A stretch of 64,000 bases of DNA from NCBI RefSeq assembly GCF_001641265.1, contig NW_020167523.1, positions 868,001 to 932,000 of the forward strand, written 5' to 3'. Positions 1-10,405 of the stretch are shown here, in pieces; the first letter of the stretch is position 1, and every line of letters begins with the position of its first letter. This stretch comes from Pseudogymnoascus destructans. Lineage: Eukaryota; Ascomycota; Leotiomycetes; Thelebolales; Thelebolaceae. Position numbers and translations under genes: made by a program. Under the pieces are notes generated by a model that saw only the letters and a list, made by a program, of their open reading frames with translations, made no database searches and was not told where the DNA came from.

Positions 1-521
1 TCGCTGGCCTGTAAAGAAGTCGGGGGTTGAGGTGGCTCCGCTGCCGTCACTATGCAAAGCTTTAGGGCGCCGCTCGTAACCTTGACAGATGTAGAAGGAG
101 GATGATAGTGTAAGTCTGCTGTGATGTTGAGGCAAACTGTGGTTCAATCCCAATCCCAGTTCCCTTGATGACCACCGTGAACCGCGAGGCTGGCCGTCAC
201 TTACAGGTGTGGCTGTGCAGGCTAAAGCTAAATGGGACTACAGTTGGGGTCGGCGATGAGAATGGCCAACATGCCACCGCAACTTCCAATATTGTTCCAA
301 TTCCAACCTTCTGAAAACAATCACTTTTAAAAATTATGAAAAAGTAATATACGTTATTATTTTAGTGAAACTTTCATTGCCAGGCTGAAACTTGAAGTGC
401 AGCTAAGCACTCGAAAGAGCGTACATAAGCCGCAGCTTGGGTCCATCATTTTAGGCCTCGACTCCAATGAATACCAGCAAGAAGACAACAGCAACAATAT
501 CCTACAAGTTGAACCGAATCC
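1..521. other. Flanking DNA, no gene seen
   Basis: No convincing coding stretch or RNA gene. It includes an AT-rich tract around 320-370. The right part is the 3' flank of the minus-strand gene that ends at 522. A gene cut off by the left edge cannot be ruled out. Confidence 0.4.
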
Positions 522-3022
522 TTACTCATCTTCAACCTCTGGGTCACACATAAGGCTCCTTGGGACGTAGAATCTCCTCTCTGCTCTTCCTCTTGTTCCC
601 TCTCCTCTTCCATTCCTTCCTTCTCCAGCCGTTGCCACGCCTCCATTGTTCTTTCTTGTTCCATCTCCTCTACCACTCCTTCCTTCCCCAATAGTCACGA
701 GCCCACTGTTCTTTCTTGTTCCCTCTCCTCTACCATTTCTTCCCTGTCCAATTATCTTTCCTGTCCCCCTCAGCGATCCGTGGACATGTGTCATCAGAAT
801 TTGTTCTCCTGCCTCCAGCATTTCAATCGGTACTTCTTCGTCTGCGATATATTGCTCCTGGATGCTCAATTGTCTAGTCCTGACCACGGTGCCTTCTTTC
901 CATTTCTGTCCGTTGTTTGCACGGCGCGGCGTCGATGGTACGTCCTCGTCTGCGACATACTGTTCCTGCATGCTCAATTGTCTAGTCCTAACTACCGTGC
1001 CCTCCTTCCATTTTCGTCCGTTGCTTCCACGGCGCGGCGTCGATGCGTCAAATGGGCTAGGAAGCTCATCGGTGGTCATTGTCTTACGCTTTGTTCTTGG
1101 CGTTTTATCAAAATGCTGCAAGGACGAACCGGGGAGAAGTTCCTTGCCTGAGGGACCGTCCGACCCATTGGCCCCAAAACCCAGTGCCGAGCGACGTCTT
1201 AAAACTGGTACATTTGTCGGTTTCTCGAACTTGGGATTGTCGTTTGGTTTGGGGATTTTGGCCCATTTGGCGGCGAGGAGATGATTTGCAAATCCTGCTA
1301 CGTTCCTCACCACTGGGAGACTTGGATAGTCGGCGTCACGGAGGGGCTCGCCCATCACTTCTCTGGCTGCCGCCATCCTTGACCTCCCCCGAACGGGTGC
1401 AAACCAAGCGTTCTCAGATGGTGGTTGAAGGTAGGTGCCATTCTGAACTTTCTGTTTCTCCGCGGTTACTGGTGAATCAGGCTCAGTTTCGGTCAGGTCA
1501 ATATAACTAGTCTGTTTCTGTGGCGCTGCCTTTGGCTTCTGTTGCCGCATGTACTGTTCCTTCGAACCTCGTCCAACATTGGGCACATCCGCCCATTGTC
1601 TCGCCGGCTTCGTGTATTTCACAGCCTTGGACAGGTCGGTCCCAGTTGGAACCTGGCGTGCTACTCTAGCCTTGACAGGACTTGCCTCTTCTTCATCGGA
1701 CGGCTCGTCGGTCTGTATTTCATCCACTGAAATAGACATGCGCAGCTTGCTAGGTGTATGAGCAGGACTATAGGGCTCCAGTCCAAGTAATACCTGCCTC
1801 TTTGGTCGTCGGGACTTCTTCGGCTTCTTAACTTTCTCAAGGAGGAGGTTGCGTGTAGCTTTTGGCACGAAGTGACGGCTGGGTTCGACTTCAATCCCGA
1901 GATTCTCCGGCTCGTTTTGTTGGACAGTGATTTCGTCGTTGAGTTGATTCGGGTGACGCTCTATCTTTGGAGAACCAACTCCTTGGGGGTCATTGGTCGC
2001 AGTTGGGTCTGAATCATCAGACTCACACGCAATGCTAAAATCCATTCCGTGATACTGCCATAGTCTCACGGACTCGTCTACGAAGCCAAGGCTTAGCAGA
2101 AAGCGTGATCCAGCCTTTAAATCCACCCTCTTCATGCCTAATGTTGCTGGCTCCCATAGTGATCCATTGGAAAACTGCAGATCGAGAAGTTCCACGGTAT
2201 TCGAGCCATCTATCTTCCCCACCAACATTTCTTGAAAACGCTGGTCATTATACTGCTTTGCCCTCTCTTCTTCGGCCGCTTGTACTTGACCCTCGCGCTC
2301 TTGTAGGTCGACAAACTGGTTAATCTCTGCAGGTTCCAGTTCGAGAAATTTTGGCGCATTTTCGAGTCCGTAAGAGAGCACCATTTCGGCCATAGCGACG
2401 ATCTGGACGCCGGGAGTGAGGTCAGACCAGGCAGGAATAACGGCATATCCCTTCAAAGAATGAAACGTTAGTTGTGTTGTCCAAGTGCTTCTATTTACAC
2501 GAGGTTTTAAAGGAGACGGAACTATCTTACCATCTCCATAATAGTAGGCACTAGTGGGTGCAGCTCATTATTGTCTGTCCAATATGGATTATTACTGAAT
2601 ACTCCAGGCTTATCGTGGGAGACACATCCGATCGGTAGAGGCCGGTTTCTTAAAATAGACGCGATCTCGTCCAGTTGAGGGCTCATGCTGCGAGTGATCC
2701 CTTGTCCAAGTGGGCTCCCTCCTTGAAGTCCGCGTTGGCCGCTGGCGACTGAGCCCGGAGAATCACTTCGACGTGGAGTTGTCGGACTTCCTCGATTGCC
2801 ACGAGCTATACGACGAGCCCGCTCATGTCGTTCAGATGGCTTTGGAATTGGAAATTCAAGTGTTGGAAATGACGACTCGGGAAACGGGTTGAAAGGTACG
2901 GGTTCATGGATGAAAGCTGGAATAGTGCTCTGTGGTGAATCTGGGAAAATCTCCCCAGTGATGGGGTCCTTTGCTGGACCAGAACTTCTGGTCCTCATGG
3001 TGTGAATCGGAGGAGGGCACAT
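522..3022 (-). CDS. Hypothetical protein with tandem internal repeats (two exons)
   Basis: Two exons, 3022-2531 and 2450-522, joined in phase 0 across an 80-bp intron with a GTAAGA donor. The product is about 806 aa; a second ATG at 2998 (MRTRSSGPAKDP) would shorten it by 8 residues. I recognise no domain. The N-terminal 150 residues are rich in Pro, Ser and Arg. The segment just after the intron (GYAVIPAWSDLTPGVQ, then a Glu-rich helix with EREGQVQAAEEERAKQYNDQ) is the most ordered part and may be the conserved core. The middle is basic and low in complexity. The C-terminus carries two near-identical 36-37 aa repeats (KWKEGTVVRTRQLS core), then three shorter GEGRNGRGEGTR units. Basic KKPKKSRRPKR runs suggest a nuclear location, which is inference. 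It is divergent from the membrane gene at 3842. The gene is solid; its function is unknown. Confidence 0.8.
640..1060 (-). repeat. Tandem repeats inside the coding sequence of the first gene
   Basis: About 840-1050 holds two copies of a roughly 110-bp unit encoding KWKEGTVVRTRQLS(M/I)QEQY. About 640-770 holds shorter units of about 60 bp encoding GEGR(N/S)GRG(E/D)GTR. Unit lengths preserve the reading frame, and the copies differ mostly by single bases. Confidence 0.75.
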
Positions 3023-3841
3023 ACACCCTCCTTTGGAGTGTGCTATTTCTAGTAAAAGTTATATGTAATGTTTGTTGTGGAACTAATGGGAGGAGATAAA
3101 TGGTCGGAAATAAGTGAAGGTGAAGGTGAATTTGAGGTTGTGTTGTGAAGCTGTTCGCGTAGTTGTGCGATCGAGGTGAGAACAGTCACTCAGAACCTGG
3201 GGACAGGCGATAGAACTCATTGTCTCTCTGGGCGTTTACAGCAACTGTGGATTAAATAAAGGCGCTTAATTACTGAGTTGTGGTTATATATTACATCCTC
3301 TCAATTAGCTACAGTATAGTAATTCAGAAACTCTCCTTTGAAGCAAGGAGAGTAATTCATCAGCTTCAAAACCAGGCCAGCGCAGACTGATCAAAACAGA
3401 CGCCATCGTGCAGCCATTTACTCCTTTATATCAAAGTTTTCTTTATATAAAAAAGTATTTTAAGTCAGTAGTCAATACAAAAGTGTCGATTGTTCTTGTT
3501 CATTATTCCCAATACTTTCATCAGCTTCAATGCCAATATCAATCCTCACCTACGCACGGTCCCTCCTCAGACGTTCAAACTGCACGTGCCTGGATCGACA
3601 GAGGGTTGCATGGGCCATGCTAGCTTACAACGAGGTGCCCCGGCCAGGTGGTACGTACCTGACCTTGCACCACCCAACACCCCACAAGGTACGTCACAGG
3701 CGGGGAACGGCCTTTGGTCCACGTGCCAGCCAACATCCATCTCCAGAAATTCCCCAATGCTCGTCGGCATTGACAAACAATCCGCAAACACATGTATTGA
3801 GGCCCTGAGCCTTCAATCATGCTCAAAGCTCATGCCTCACA
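3023..3841. other. Divergent intergenic region
   Basis: 819 bp between the start codons of two divergent genes, so it should hold both promoters. It has AT-rich patches around 3240-3320 and 3420-3480. No RNA gene or repeat was recognised. Confidence 0.4.
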
Positions 3842-4549
3842 ATGCCACGCTTCTTGTCTCTATACACCTTTGGCCTCCCGCTGGCTGTCGTGCTCGCGAT
3901 TCCGCTAGCTTGCACGGCGGTTATTACGACTTTGGTCGCTGCTTCGATTCTGGCTGTGAGGGTTACTTTCGTGTATGTTGAGCTTGTGCTTGCGGTTATA
4001 CCGCATTATATTCTGAGGACGGATGATCCGCATAGCAAGCTCTCGCACAGGTTCTTGTCACCGATCGCTACGTACGAGAATAGTCCGGCTACGACCCCGA
4101 CGATTGAGCGGCGCTCGAGACGGCTGAGTAATACATCGTTCATGTCAGGTCTCACGCCCGCTGCGTCTGCTGTTTCTCTTCCCCTACCACAGTATTCCGT
4201 CGGCCTTGGGAGGGATTTCGAAGGCGTGGGAGGATGGCGTCTTGATCAACCGAGCGATGAGGAACAGCTATGGACGAGGATAAACTCACGCCTCGAATTA
4301 CCCGCCGAATCGCCACGGCGATATCATCATCAGAGGTCATTGACAGCGGGGGGATATTCTGGCGACCAGAGAGAGAGGAATCGAAGCCCGGAATTGTCGA
4401 TGAGGCGGAATGGCAGCTTTAGCCCGAATACGAAGAGGATTAGGACCCCGACGCTTACGATGAGTGGGTTTACGACGGTGGATGGGTATTTTGGGATGGC
4501 GGGTGGGCAGGAGAATACTGTGGGCGGTCTTGAAGCCCGAGTGCTCTGA
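3842..4549 (+). CDS. Small fungal membrane protein, function unknown
   Basis: Single-exon gene of 235 aa. The first 60 residues contain two hydrophobic segments (about 8-28 and 31-57, FGLPLAVVLAIPLACTAVI and the following VAASILAV...YVELVLAVIPHYIL). The remaining 175 residues are Ser-, Arg- and Pro-rich, look disordered and carry several RRxS-type basophilic kinase-like sites (RRLS, RRNGS). The ATG at 3842 directly precedes the first hydrophobic segment, so the start is well placed. The arrangement, a short membrane anchor with a long cytosolic tail, is common among fungal-specific proteins, but I cannot name the family. Codon use and an uninterrupted frame support a real gene. Confidence 0.7.
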   Translation: MPRFLSLYTFGLPLAVVLAIPLACTAVITTLVAASILAVRVTFVYVELVLAVIPHYILRTDDPHSKLSHRFLSPIATYENSPATTPTIERRSRRLSNTSFMSGLTPAASAVSLPLPQYSVGLGRDFEGVGGWRLDQPSDEEQLWTRINSRLELPAESPRRYHHQRSLTAGGYSGDQRERNRSPELSMRRNGSFSPNTKRIRTPTLTMSGFTTVDGYFGMAGGQENTVGGLEARVL

Positions 4550-7054
4550 GAACGCCAACTATGACGAGGAGGAATTCTGTGAGCCTGAAGGATTGAGGCG
4601 TGGCGATGTAGGGAAGGATATGCAGTTGGCGAGGATCATGTGTTATCAGGGAAGCGTATGCAGTTATGGGTATAGGCCCCAGGAGTTATATGGAACATAC
4701 TGGAGGATATCTAGGGAAGGAGTAGGTGGGACAGGTTATCAATGTAACAAGCAAATACCAATATAGTTTATGTCTATTATTCTGCAGTCGTTTTTGCGGG
4801 TTTGAACGGCCTAGTAGGTTGCTCGTGTGTGGCGATCAAAGAGACCAGATAGAGACTAGCAATTACCTCTCTTTATCTAACAGAAGCACGTGTGTGTCTA
4901 CGTAAAAATCCAAAATGATAGCCAACCCCCTTAACCCTCCCCAACTTCCTACGACACATCACACCACTACTTATCCCCTAACATCCCTTCAACACCCACA
5001 TACGACCATATACTCAAGAGAATTGGGCATCCCGTCCGCTCTGCCATACACAAGCTTGCGTATCCTCTGGATAATAGTCTCAATCGTGCTAATAGGCACA
5101 GCGCGGAATCAGAGCCCCTTGCCGCCTAAAGGGTGAGCGAGGTGAGCTAGGTGAGCCAGGGAGTGAGTCGGGAGCCGGGTGAGCAGAGTGATTGAGACGA
5201 AGAAATGTTTTCGTGTCAATTTCGCGTTACTCTCGCGTCAATTTCGTAATAATACCAGAGTTTGGCCGTTTTAGCTTACCTACCTTTCAGGTGCCTTGCT
5301 GCTTTATTTTCCATGATTCAATGGCAGAATATAAACCGGTGGCTACATTTGTGAAGCTCACGTGATTAGAAGACGAATGAACCAAATCTCCGAAAACCAA
5401 CGAACGACGTTCGAACTTCTCACGCTCATGCCAACTCCTTCTACGTCACCAAAATTGGTCTCATTATGCTCTATGTCCTCCCGCAAGCACGAGCCTTTAC
5501 TAGATCTTTGAGAAAGCTGACCCTCCACCGTTTCCATCACAGCGCAACAGAGAGATTCATCACCTTACTTAGGGAGGTCTGACTTCGAAGACAGTGCTAA
5601 AGTCTGACTAGCGCCTCGTATAATAGAGGCGTGTAGTGCATCTACTGAAGAAATCCAGTCCTCGCTGCCACTAGTGGCATATCCTTGCTGCCACAGTCCC
5701 AGTAGATGGGAATATAACCCCCACCACCGCGGAATCACGATGAGGGATTTCTTGCCAAAGTCTTCTATGCGAGTATGGCAGGCAAGCTGAGCTTATTCAT
5801 GTTCCCCGCATATTTCGTTTTATTTGCCGCCGCCGCCAAGCTTGACCTTCCCCTCACACAGTGGAGTGCGAGCAACGTTCAGTAGTACAGCACGGCGCCA
5901 TATGCATAAGTTACAGGTCTGTGCTTCTCCATACAAAAAGACACTCGTTTACAGGAATTTAAGCACAGACCTGCATACAAGTCAGATTAGGTATGCAATT
6001 TCTTCATAGTTGCGTCGTGTATGTGAGTAGTGACCCCCACGCTCAGACCCCACACATGAATATCTTACATGGTCAAAACTGAGGGATTTTAGCCTCCTCC
6101 AGTCTGGATGCTGGAACTCGATTTTGTGAATTGGAATAAGGTAATATTTATATACGGAGTACAAGGTGAAAATTTGCTGACAAGTGATATTCTAGCCCCT
6201 TGCTATGGGGGTTACTGCGGCTGACTTGCTAGTAGCTAACGTATGGTGGAAGTGTTAGATGATGGCGTAGCGATCCTTCCCCCTTCCCCCTTCCCCCTTC
6301 CCCCTTGCCCTCGAGCTAAGTTTGAGATAATAGGGGACTCTCCCTTAGCCGTCTTTTGCGCTATCTTTAATTCGGTTGTGACTGATCTTCACAATGTCGC
6401 CCATTTATTAAGTCTGCTTGGAGAGAGCTGATATTATGCCCATTTAATCCTCAGAAAGTGCTTCGTATGGTTGATAGACCGGGTGGCTGGTATTGCCCGC
6501 TTTCAGCTACGAACTTGTCGACCCTGAGAGATTTACGTAGGGAGAAATGCCTCGTCGCTACGGTAAAATCCCCTCAGCCAATGGGACCCCGCACCAAGCG
6601 AACCAATCAGGGCCATTTATGCAAGATATCAGGGGAAGTCAACCGCTGTCCGAGTCGTCGGTGTTGGCGTGGTTCGAATCCATATTTCCCGTAGTTAGTC
6701 TGCAATGCCTTCCAATTCAGTAGTGCTTGTCCAGTCATTTTCTGCGGGCAAGGCTTAAAATCCCTCAAGCGTTACCTAATCGATGTATGGTGCAGGATAC
6801 AGCTCTCACTAGATGGCAAAGATGTAACAGAAATCGAGCAATTGTCGATGGTAATAGCTAGAAGAATGTGGCGCACTATCACAAAAAAGAAAGGTCTAAG
6901 AATTTCGAATAGTCTATAAGACTGTTCTCCATCCAGGGTCTGATAAAAAGCCTGGATATAAGACAAAGAAAGACCCGCCAATTCTTGCCACAGCCTCTCG
7001 ACAAAGCTCTCGTTTCTTTCCTAGAAGCAGGGCAATTCTGCTTTTTCGCACATA
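4550..7054. other. Long gene-poor spacer
   Basis: 2.5 kb with no convincing coding region; the ORFs in it are short and low in quality. Items seen: imperfect GTGAGC-type repeats at 5133-5190, a 6-bp-stem hairpin at 5612-5631, a 14-bp palindrome at 5666-5679, a CCCCCTT microsatellite at 6275-6310 and a tRNA-like A-box/B-box pair at 6647-6681. It must also hold the promoter of the ATPase gene at 7055. Confidence 0.5.
6275..6310. repeat. CCCCCTT microsatellite
   Basis: About four to five tandem 7-bp units on the plus strand, ending in a degenerate unit (CCCTTGCCC). It lies in the spacer upstream of the P-type ATPase gene. Confidence 0.85.
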
Positions 7055-10000
7055 ATGACCTGTCCGGAATACTATGCCCCAAGAGACAATGATGCGAATC
7101 AGGACCTGGAGAGTGATGAGAAGCAGGCACGCATAAGATTCCACGACCTTTCTGATAATGAAGCGCCACAGAATGGTCGCGCCGGTCGAACTCAGCGCAG
7201 GATGTCGCGAGACAGCAGCCGCCGACGAAGCATGTCAGCCGCCAACACTGGCATCCCTTTAGAGTTCCGAACACTCTCAATAGGCCTCTCGGAATCGAAA
7301 CAAATTTCACGAGAGTTCGATGGCAAGGAGGAAAAGCCTCGCACTGAGGAGCTCGATTACTTCGCGAACCTCGATTTCCACTCCGTCGCAGCAGAGCAAG
7401 TCTTGAAGTCGTTGGATACCTCAGAAAAACTTGGCCTGGACGCTACAGCAGCAGCAGCGAGTCTCGAACGAGACGGCAGCAACACGTTACCAAAGGTCCG
7501 CGATCAGCACTGGCGCAAAATCTTTTGGTACATCTTCGGCGGGTTCTGTTCAATTCTGTGGTTTGGTGTTATCGTCTTCTTCCTCTGCTGGCAACCCTTG
7601 AGCTCTCCTCCCTCGATTCCGAATTTGGCACTGGCTATTTTGGTCATTATTGTCATTTTTCTTCAAGCATCCTTCTCAGCCTTCCAGGATTGGTCCACTA
7701 AGCGCGTCATGAACTCGATTTTAGACCTGCTCCCTGCTGAAGCCATGGTGATCCGCGACGGTCAGGCCAAAAAAATGCCAACAACTGAACTTGTGGTTGG
7801 CGATATTGTACAAATCTCAATTGGAAACAAGGTACCCGCCGATTTACGACTTCTCAGCACCTCAGGAGATATTCGCTTTGACCGGTCTGTGTTGACAGGT
7901 GAACCGGATGAAATAGAAGGCGCCATCAACTGTACGAATGAGAGTTTCTTGGAAAGTCGAAATATCGCGCTCATGGGCACACTGGTTACCAATGGCAATG
8001 GAACTGGAGTGGTAGTTCTTACCGGTGGCAAGTCTGTTATGGGCAGAATCGCAAAGGCCACTACAGCGATTGAGGCCAAGCCAACTCTTATTCAACAAGA
8101 AATCTCCCGCTTTATCAAGATTATTGTGTTCTTGACCGTCTGTCTGGCACTTCTTATCCTATTGTCCTGGGCAGGTTGGGTGCGCATCAAACATCCTGGC
8201 TACATGTCTGTAGTGGCAATGCTCAACAACGTGATGGGATGTATTGTTGCTTTCATCCCAGAGGGTATGCCCATAGGAGTCGCCCTGACTCTCATGATGG
8301 TTGCAAATCGAATGAAGGCTGCTAATATCCTTCCGAAGGGACTTGCCACTGTGGAGACTCTTGGCTGCGTCAACGTCCTCTGTTCTGATAAGACTGGAAC
8401 TCTAACAGAGAATAAAATGGTTGTTTCTTCCACTAGCTTTGTTGACAAGCAGTACAGTGTTGAAGACACACTGGATATGATGGCCCGCCCTGGCGCACCA
8501 GAGACCTTCAGCGAGTTTCATAAAGCTGCACTCTTGTGCAACGATTCAGTGTTTGACCCCGTCAGTATGGACCTTCCTGTGGGACAACGACAGATACATG
8601 GCAACGCAACTGATGCGGCTGTCTTTCGGTTCGCGGAGACGGCGAAATCAGGGGACGTTTTACGCAATTCCAACCCTCGAGCCTTCCAGATTCCATTCAA
8701 CTCCAAAAACAAATGGATGCTAACAATGCATTCATCAAACAACGGCGACCAGAACACGGACGTCAACCCCCCCGAATATGTGGTGTATATTAAAGGTGCC
8801 CCTGATGTTCTGCTACCAAACTGCTCTACATACTTCTCCGCAGAAACAAACAAAATTCAACCACTAGATGAGAAGTCGAAGGAGCTTTTCTCCGCATTAC
8901 AAGACCGCTTGGCTCGAAAGGCTGAACGTGTCATCATTTTGTGCCGACGGTTATATACTCCGCATGAAGTGCTTGGCTCGAATTACTTCGGTGATGAGAT
9001 CGTCCGCGAATGCATCCAGGATCTCACCATCATTGGTGTATTTGGCATTATGGACCCCCCACGAGCCGAGACCGCAAACACCGTTGAATGCTGTCGTCGC
9101 GCAGGCATCAGATTTTTCATGGTGACCGGAGATTTTGGCACGACCGCCGTCGCCGTTGCTAGACAGGTCGGTATTATCACTGGAGATACAGAACCACATC
9201 TGTACGAAGATATTGTCAAAGCCAGGGACAGTAAAATTTCTCGGGACTTGGTGAAGATGGACGACCAACCAGAAAAGAGATTTTGGAGAAGAAAGACGCA
9301 TGTTGGCAATCTACCCCTCAATGCATTTCAAGGAAGCTTGGTTCTTGATGGGACTGGTCTCGGAAAGTTAACCGCTGAAGACTGGGATATTGTCTGCAGC
9401 TACAGAGAGATCGTGTTTGCTCGTACCACCCCGGAGCAAAAACTCCGAATCGTCAACGAGTTCAAAGATCGAGAGAACGTCGTCGCTGTAACTGGTGATG
9501 GTGTCAACGACGCGCCTGCTCTTCGTGCGGCGCATGTTGGTGTCGCCGTGGTCTCCGGAAGTGATGTTGCAATAGAGGCTGCTGATTTGGTCTTGCTTGA
9601 CAAGTTCGACTCGATAGTTGATGCCATTCGACTTGGTCGTGTTGTTTTCCAAAACCTGCAAAAGATGATATCCTATCTTCTTCCCGCTGGGTCTTGGTCT
9701 GAGATCTGGCCCGTTCTTCTTAACGTCTTTGTTGGCGTTCCGTTGCCTCTCAGTTCCTTCCTCATGATTATCATTTGTGTCTTCACAGATGTATTCTCGT
9801 CGATGGCCTTAATCATGGAACAAGAAGAATTTGATCTCCTCAGCCTGCCGCCAAGAAACCACAAGCGAGACCACCTTATCAACTTCAAGATATATGCCCA
9901 GTCATACTTGTTCATCGGTGTTATGGAAACAGTAATGGCGCATGCCATGTTCTTTCTCTACATGTACCAAGCAGCTGGCATCCCTATGAGATCTCTCCTT

Positions 10001-10405
10001 ATGTTGTTTGAGGGTTACACTGAGGGCTTCTACGGTTATACCGAGGCCGAGCTCACACATTTCAATAATGTAGGGCAATGTGTCTACTTTGTCACCCTCG
10101 TTATTTTGCAGTGGGGCAATCTCTTATCGATCCGGAACAAACGCCTTTCCATCACTCAGGCAGATCCTATCCGCAAGGCGCATCGGAATGTCTGGATCCC
10201 ATGCGGCGCGCTTACTGCACTCTGTATTGCCATTTTTGTCACAGAAACGCCGGCTATTCAAAATGTTTTTGGCACCGGCTCAGTTCCTATCAAGCATTGG
10301 TTGATACCTCTTGGCTTGGCGACTGCACTTATAATGATGGATGAGATTAGAAAGTTGTTTGTCCGCCTGTTCCCTAAAGGTCCTATCGCTAGAGTTGCTT
10401 GGTGA
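7055..10405 (+). CDS. P-type IIC cation ATPase (Na+/K+-ATPase alpha-like)
   Basis: Single-exon gene of 1116 aa, typical in length for a type II P-type ATPase. The cation ATPase N-terminal region lies near residues 105-190. The phosphorylation motif CSDKTGTLT places the catalytic aspartate at residue 445. PEGMP, the ion-site motif of transmembrane helix 4, precedes it, and the hinge motif TGDGVNDAPAL starts near residue 813. About ten membrane segments are visible. PEGMP, VKIA-like spacing and overall collinearity resemble the Na+/K+ and H+/K+ pump subfamily rather than fungal ENA (IID) or PMA1 (IIIA) pumps. Such alpha-type pumps are known in several filamentous fungi, where no beta subunit gene is usually evident. 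The likely role is ATP-driven Na+ or K+ transport at the plasma membrane. The Na+/H+ antiporter gene 3.3 kb downstream on the same strand fits a sodium-homeostasis role. The exact ion specificity is inference. Confidence 0.93.
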   Translation: MTCPEYYAPRDNDANQDLESDEKQARIRFHDLSDNEAPQNGRAGRTQRRMSRDSSRRRSMSAANTGIPLEFRTLSIGLSESKQISREFDGKEEKPRTEELDYFANLDFHSVAAEQVLKSLDTSEKLGLDATAAAASLERDGSNTLPKVRDQHWRKIFWYIFGGFCSILWFGVIVFFLCWQPLSSPPSIPNLALAILVIIVIFLQASFSAFQDWSTKRVMNSILDLLPAEAMVIRDGQAKKMPTTELVVGDIVQISIGNKVPADLRLLSTSGDIRFDRSVLTGEPDEIEGAINCTNESFLESRNIALMGTLVTNGNGTGVVVLTGGKSVMGRIAKATTAIEAKPTLIQQEISRFIKIIVFLTVCLALLILLSWAGWVRIKHPGYMSVVAMLNNVMGCIVAFIPEGMPIGVALTLMMVANRMKAANILPKGLATVETLGCVNVLCSDKTGTLTENKMVVSSTSFVDKQYSVEDTLDMMARPGAPETFSEFHKAALLCNDSVFDPVSMDLPVGQRQIHGNATDAAVFRFAETAKSGDVLRNSNPRAFQIPFNSKNKWMLTMHSSNNGDQNTDVNPPEYVVYIKGAPDVLLPNCSTYFSAETNKIQPLDEKSKELFSALQDRLARKAERVIILCRRLYTPHEVLGSNYFGDEIVRECIQDLTIIGVFGIMDPPRAETANTVECCRRAGIRFFMVTGDFGTTAVAVARQVGIITGDTEPHLYEDIVKARDSKISRDLVKMDDQPEKRFWRRKTHVGNLPLNAFQGSLVLDGTGLGKLTAEDWDIVCSYREIVFARTTPEQKLRIVNEFKDRENVVAVTGDGVNDAPALRAAHVGVAVVSGSDVAIEAADLVLLDKFDSIVDAIRLGRVVFQNLQKMISYLLPAGSWSEIWPVLLNVFVGVPLPLSSFLMIIICVFTDVFSSMALIMEQEEFDLLSLPPRNHKRDHLINFKIYAQSYLFIGVMETVMAHAMFFLYMYQAAGIPMRSLLMLFEGYTEGFYGYTEAELTHFNNVGQCVYFVTLVILQWGNLLSIRNKRLSITQADPIRKAHRNVWIPCGALTALCIAIFVTETPAIQNVFGTGSVPIKHWLIPLGLATALIMMDEIRKLFVRLFPKGPIARVAW

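Noticed and set aside
646..1284. 212-aa plus-strand frame over the C-terminus of the first gene
   Set aside because: It is a mirror of the tandem repeats on the minus strand; its Ser/Cys/Pro-rich text follows from the coding repeats.
5612..5679. Hairpin and 14-bp palindrome in the spacer before the ATPase
   Set aside because: Short palindromes of this size are expected by chance in 2.5 kb; no promoter or RNA context.
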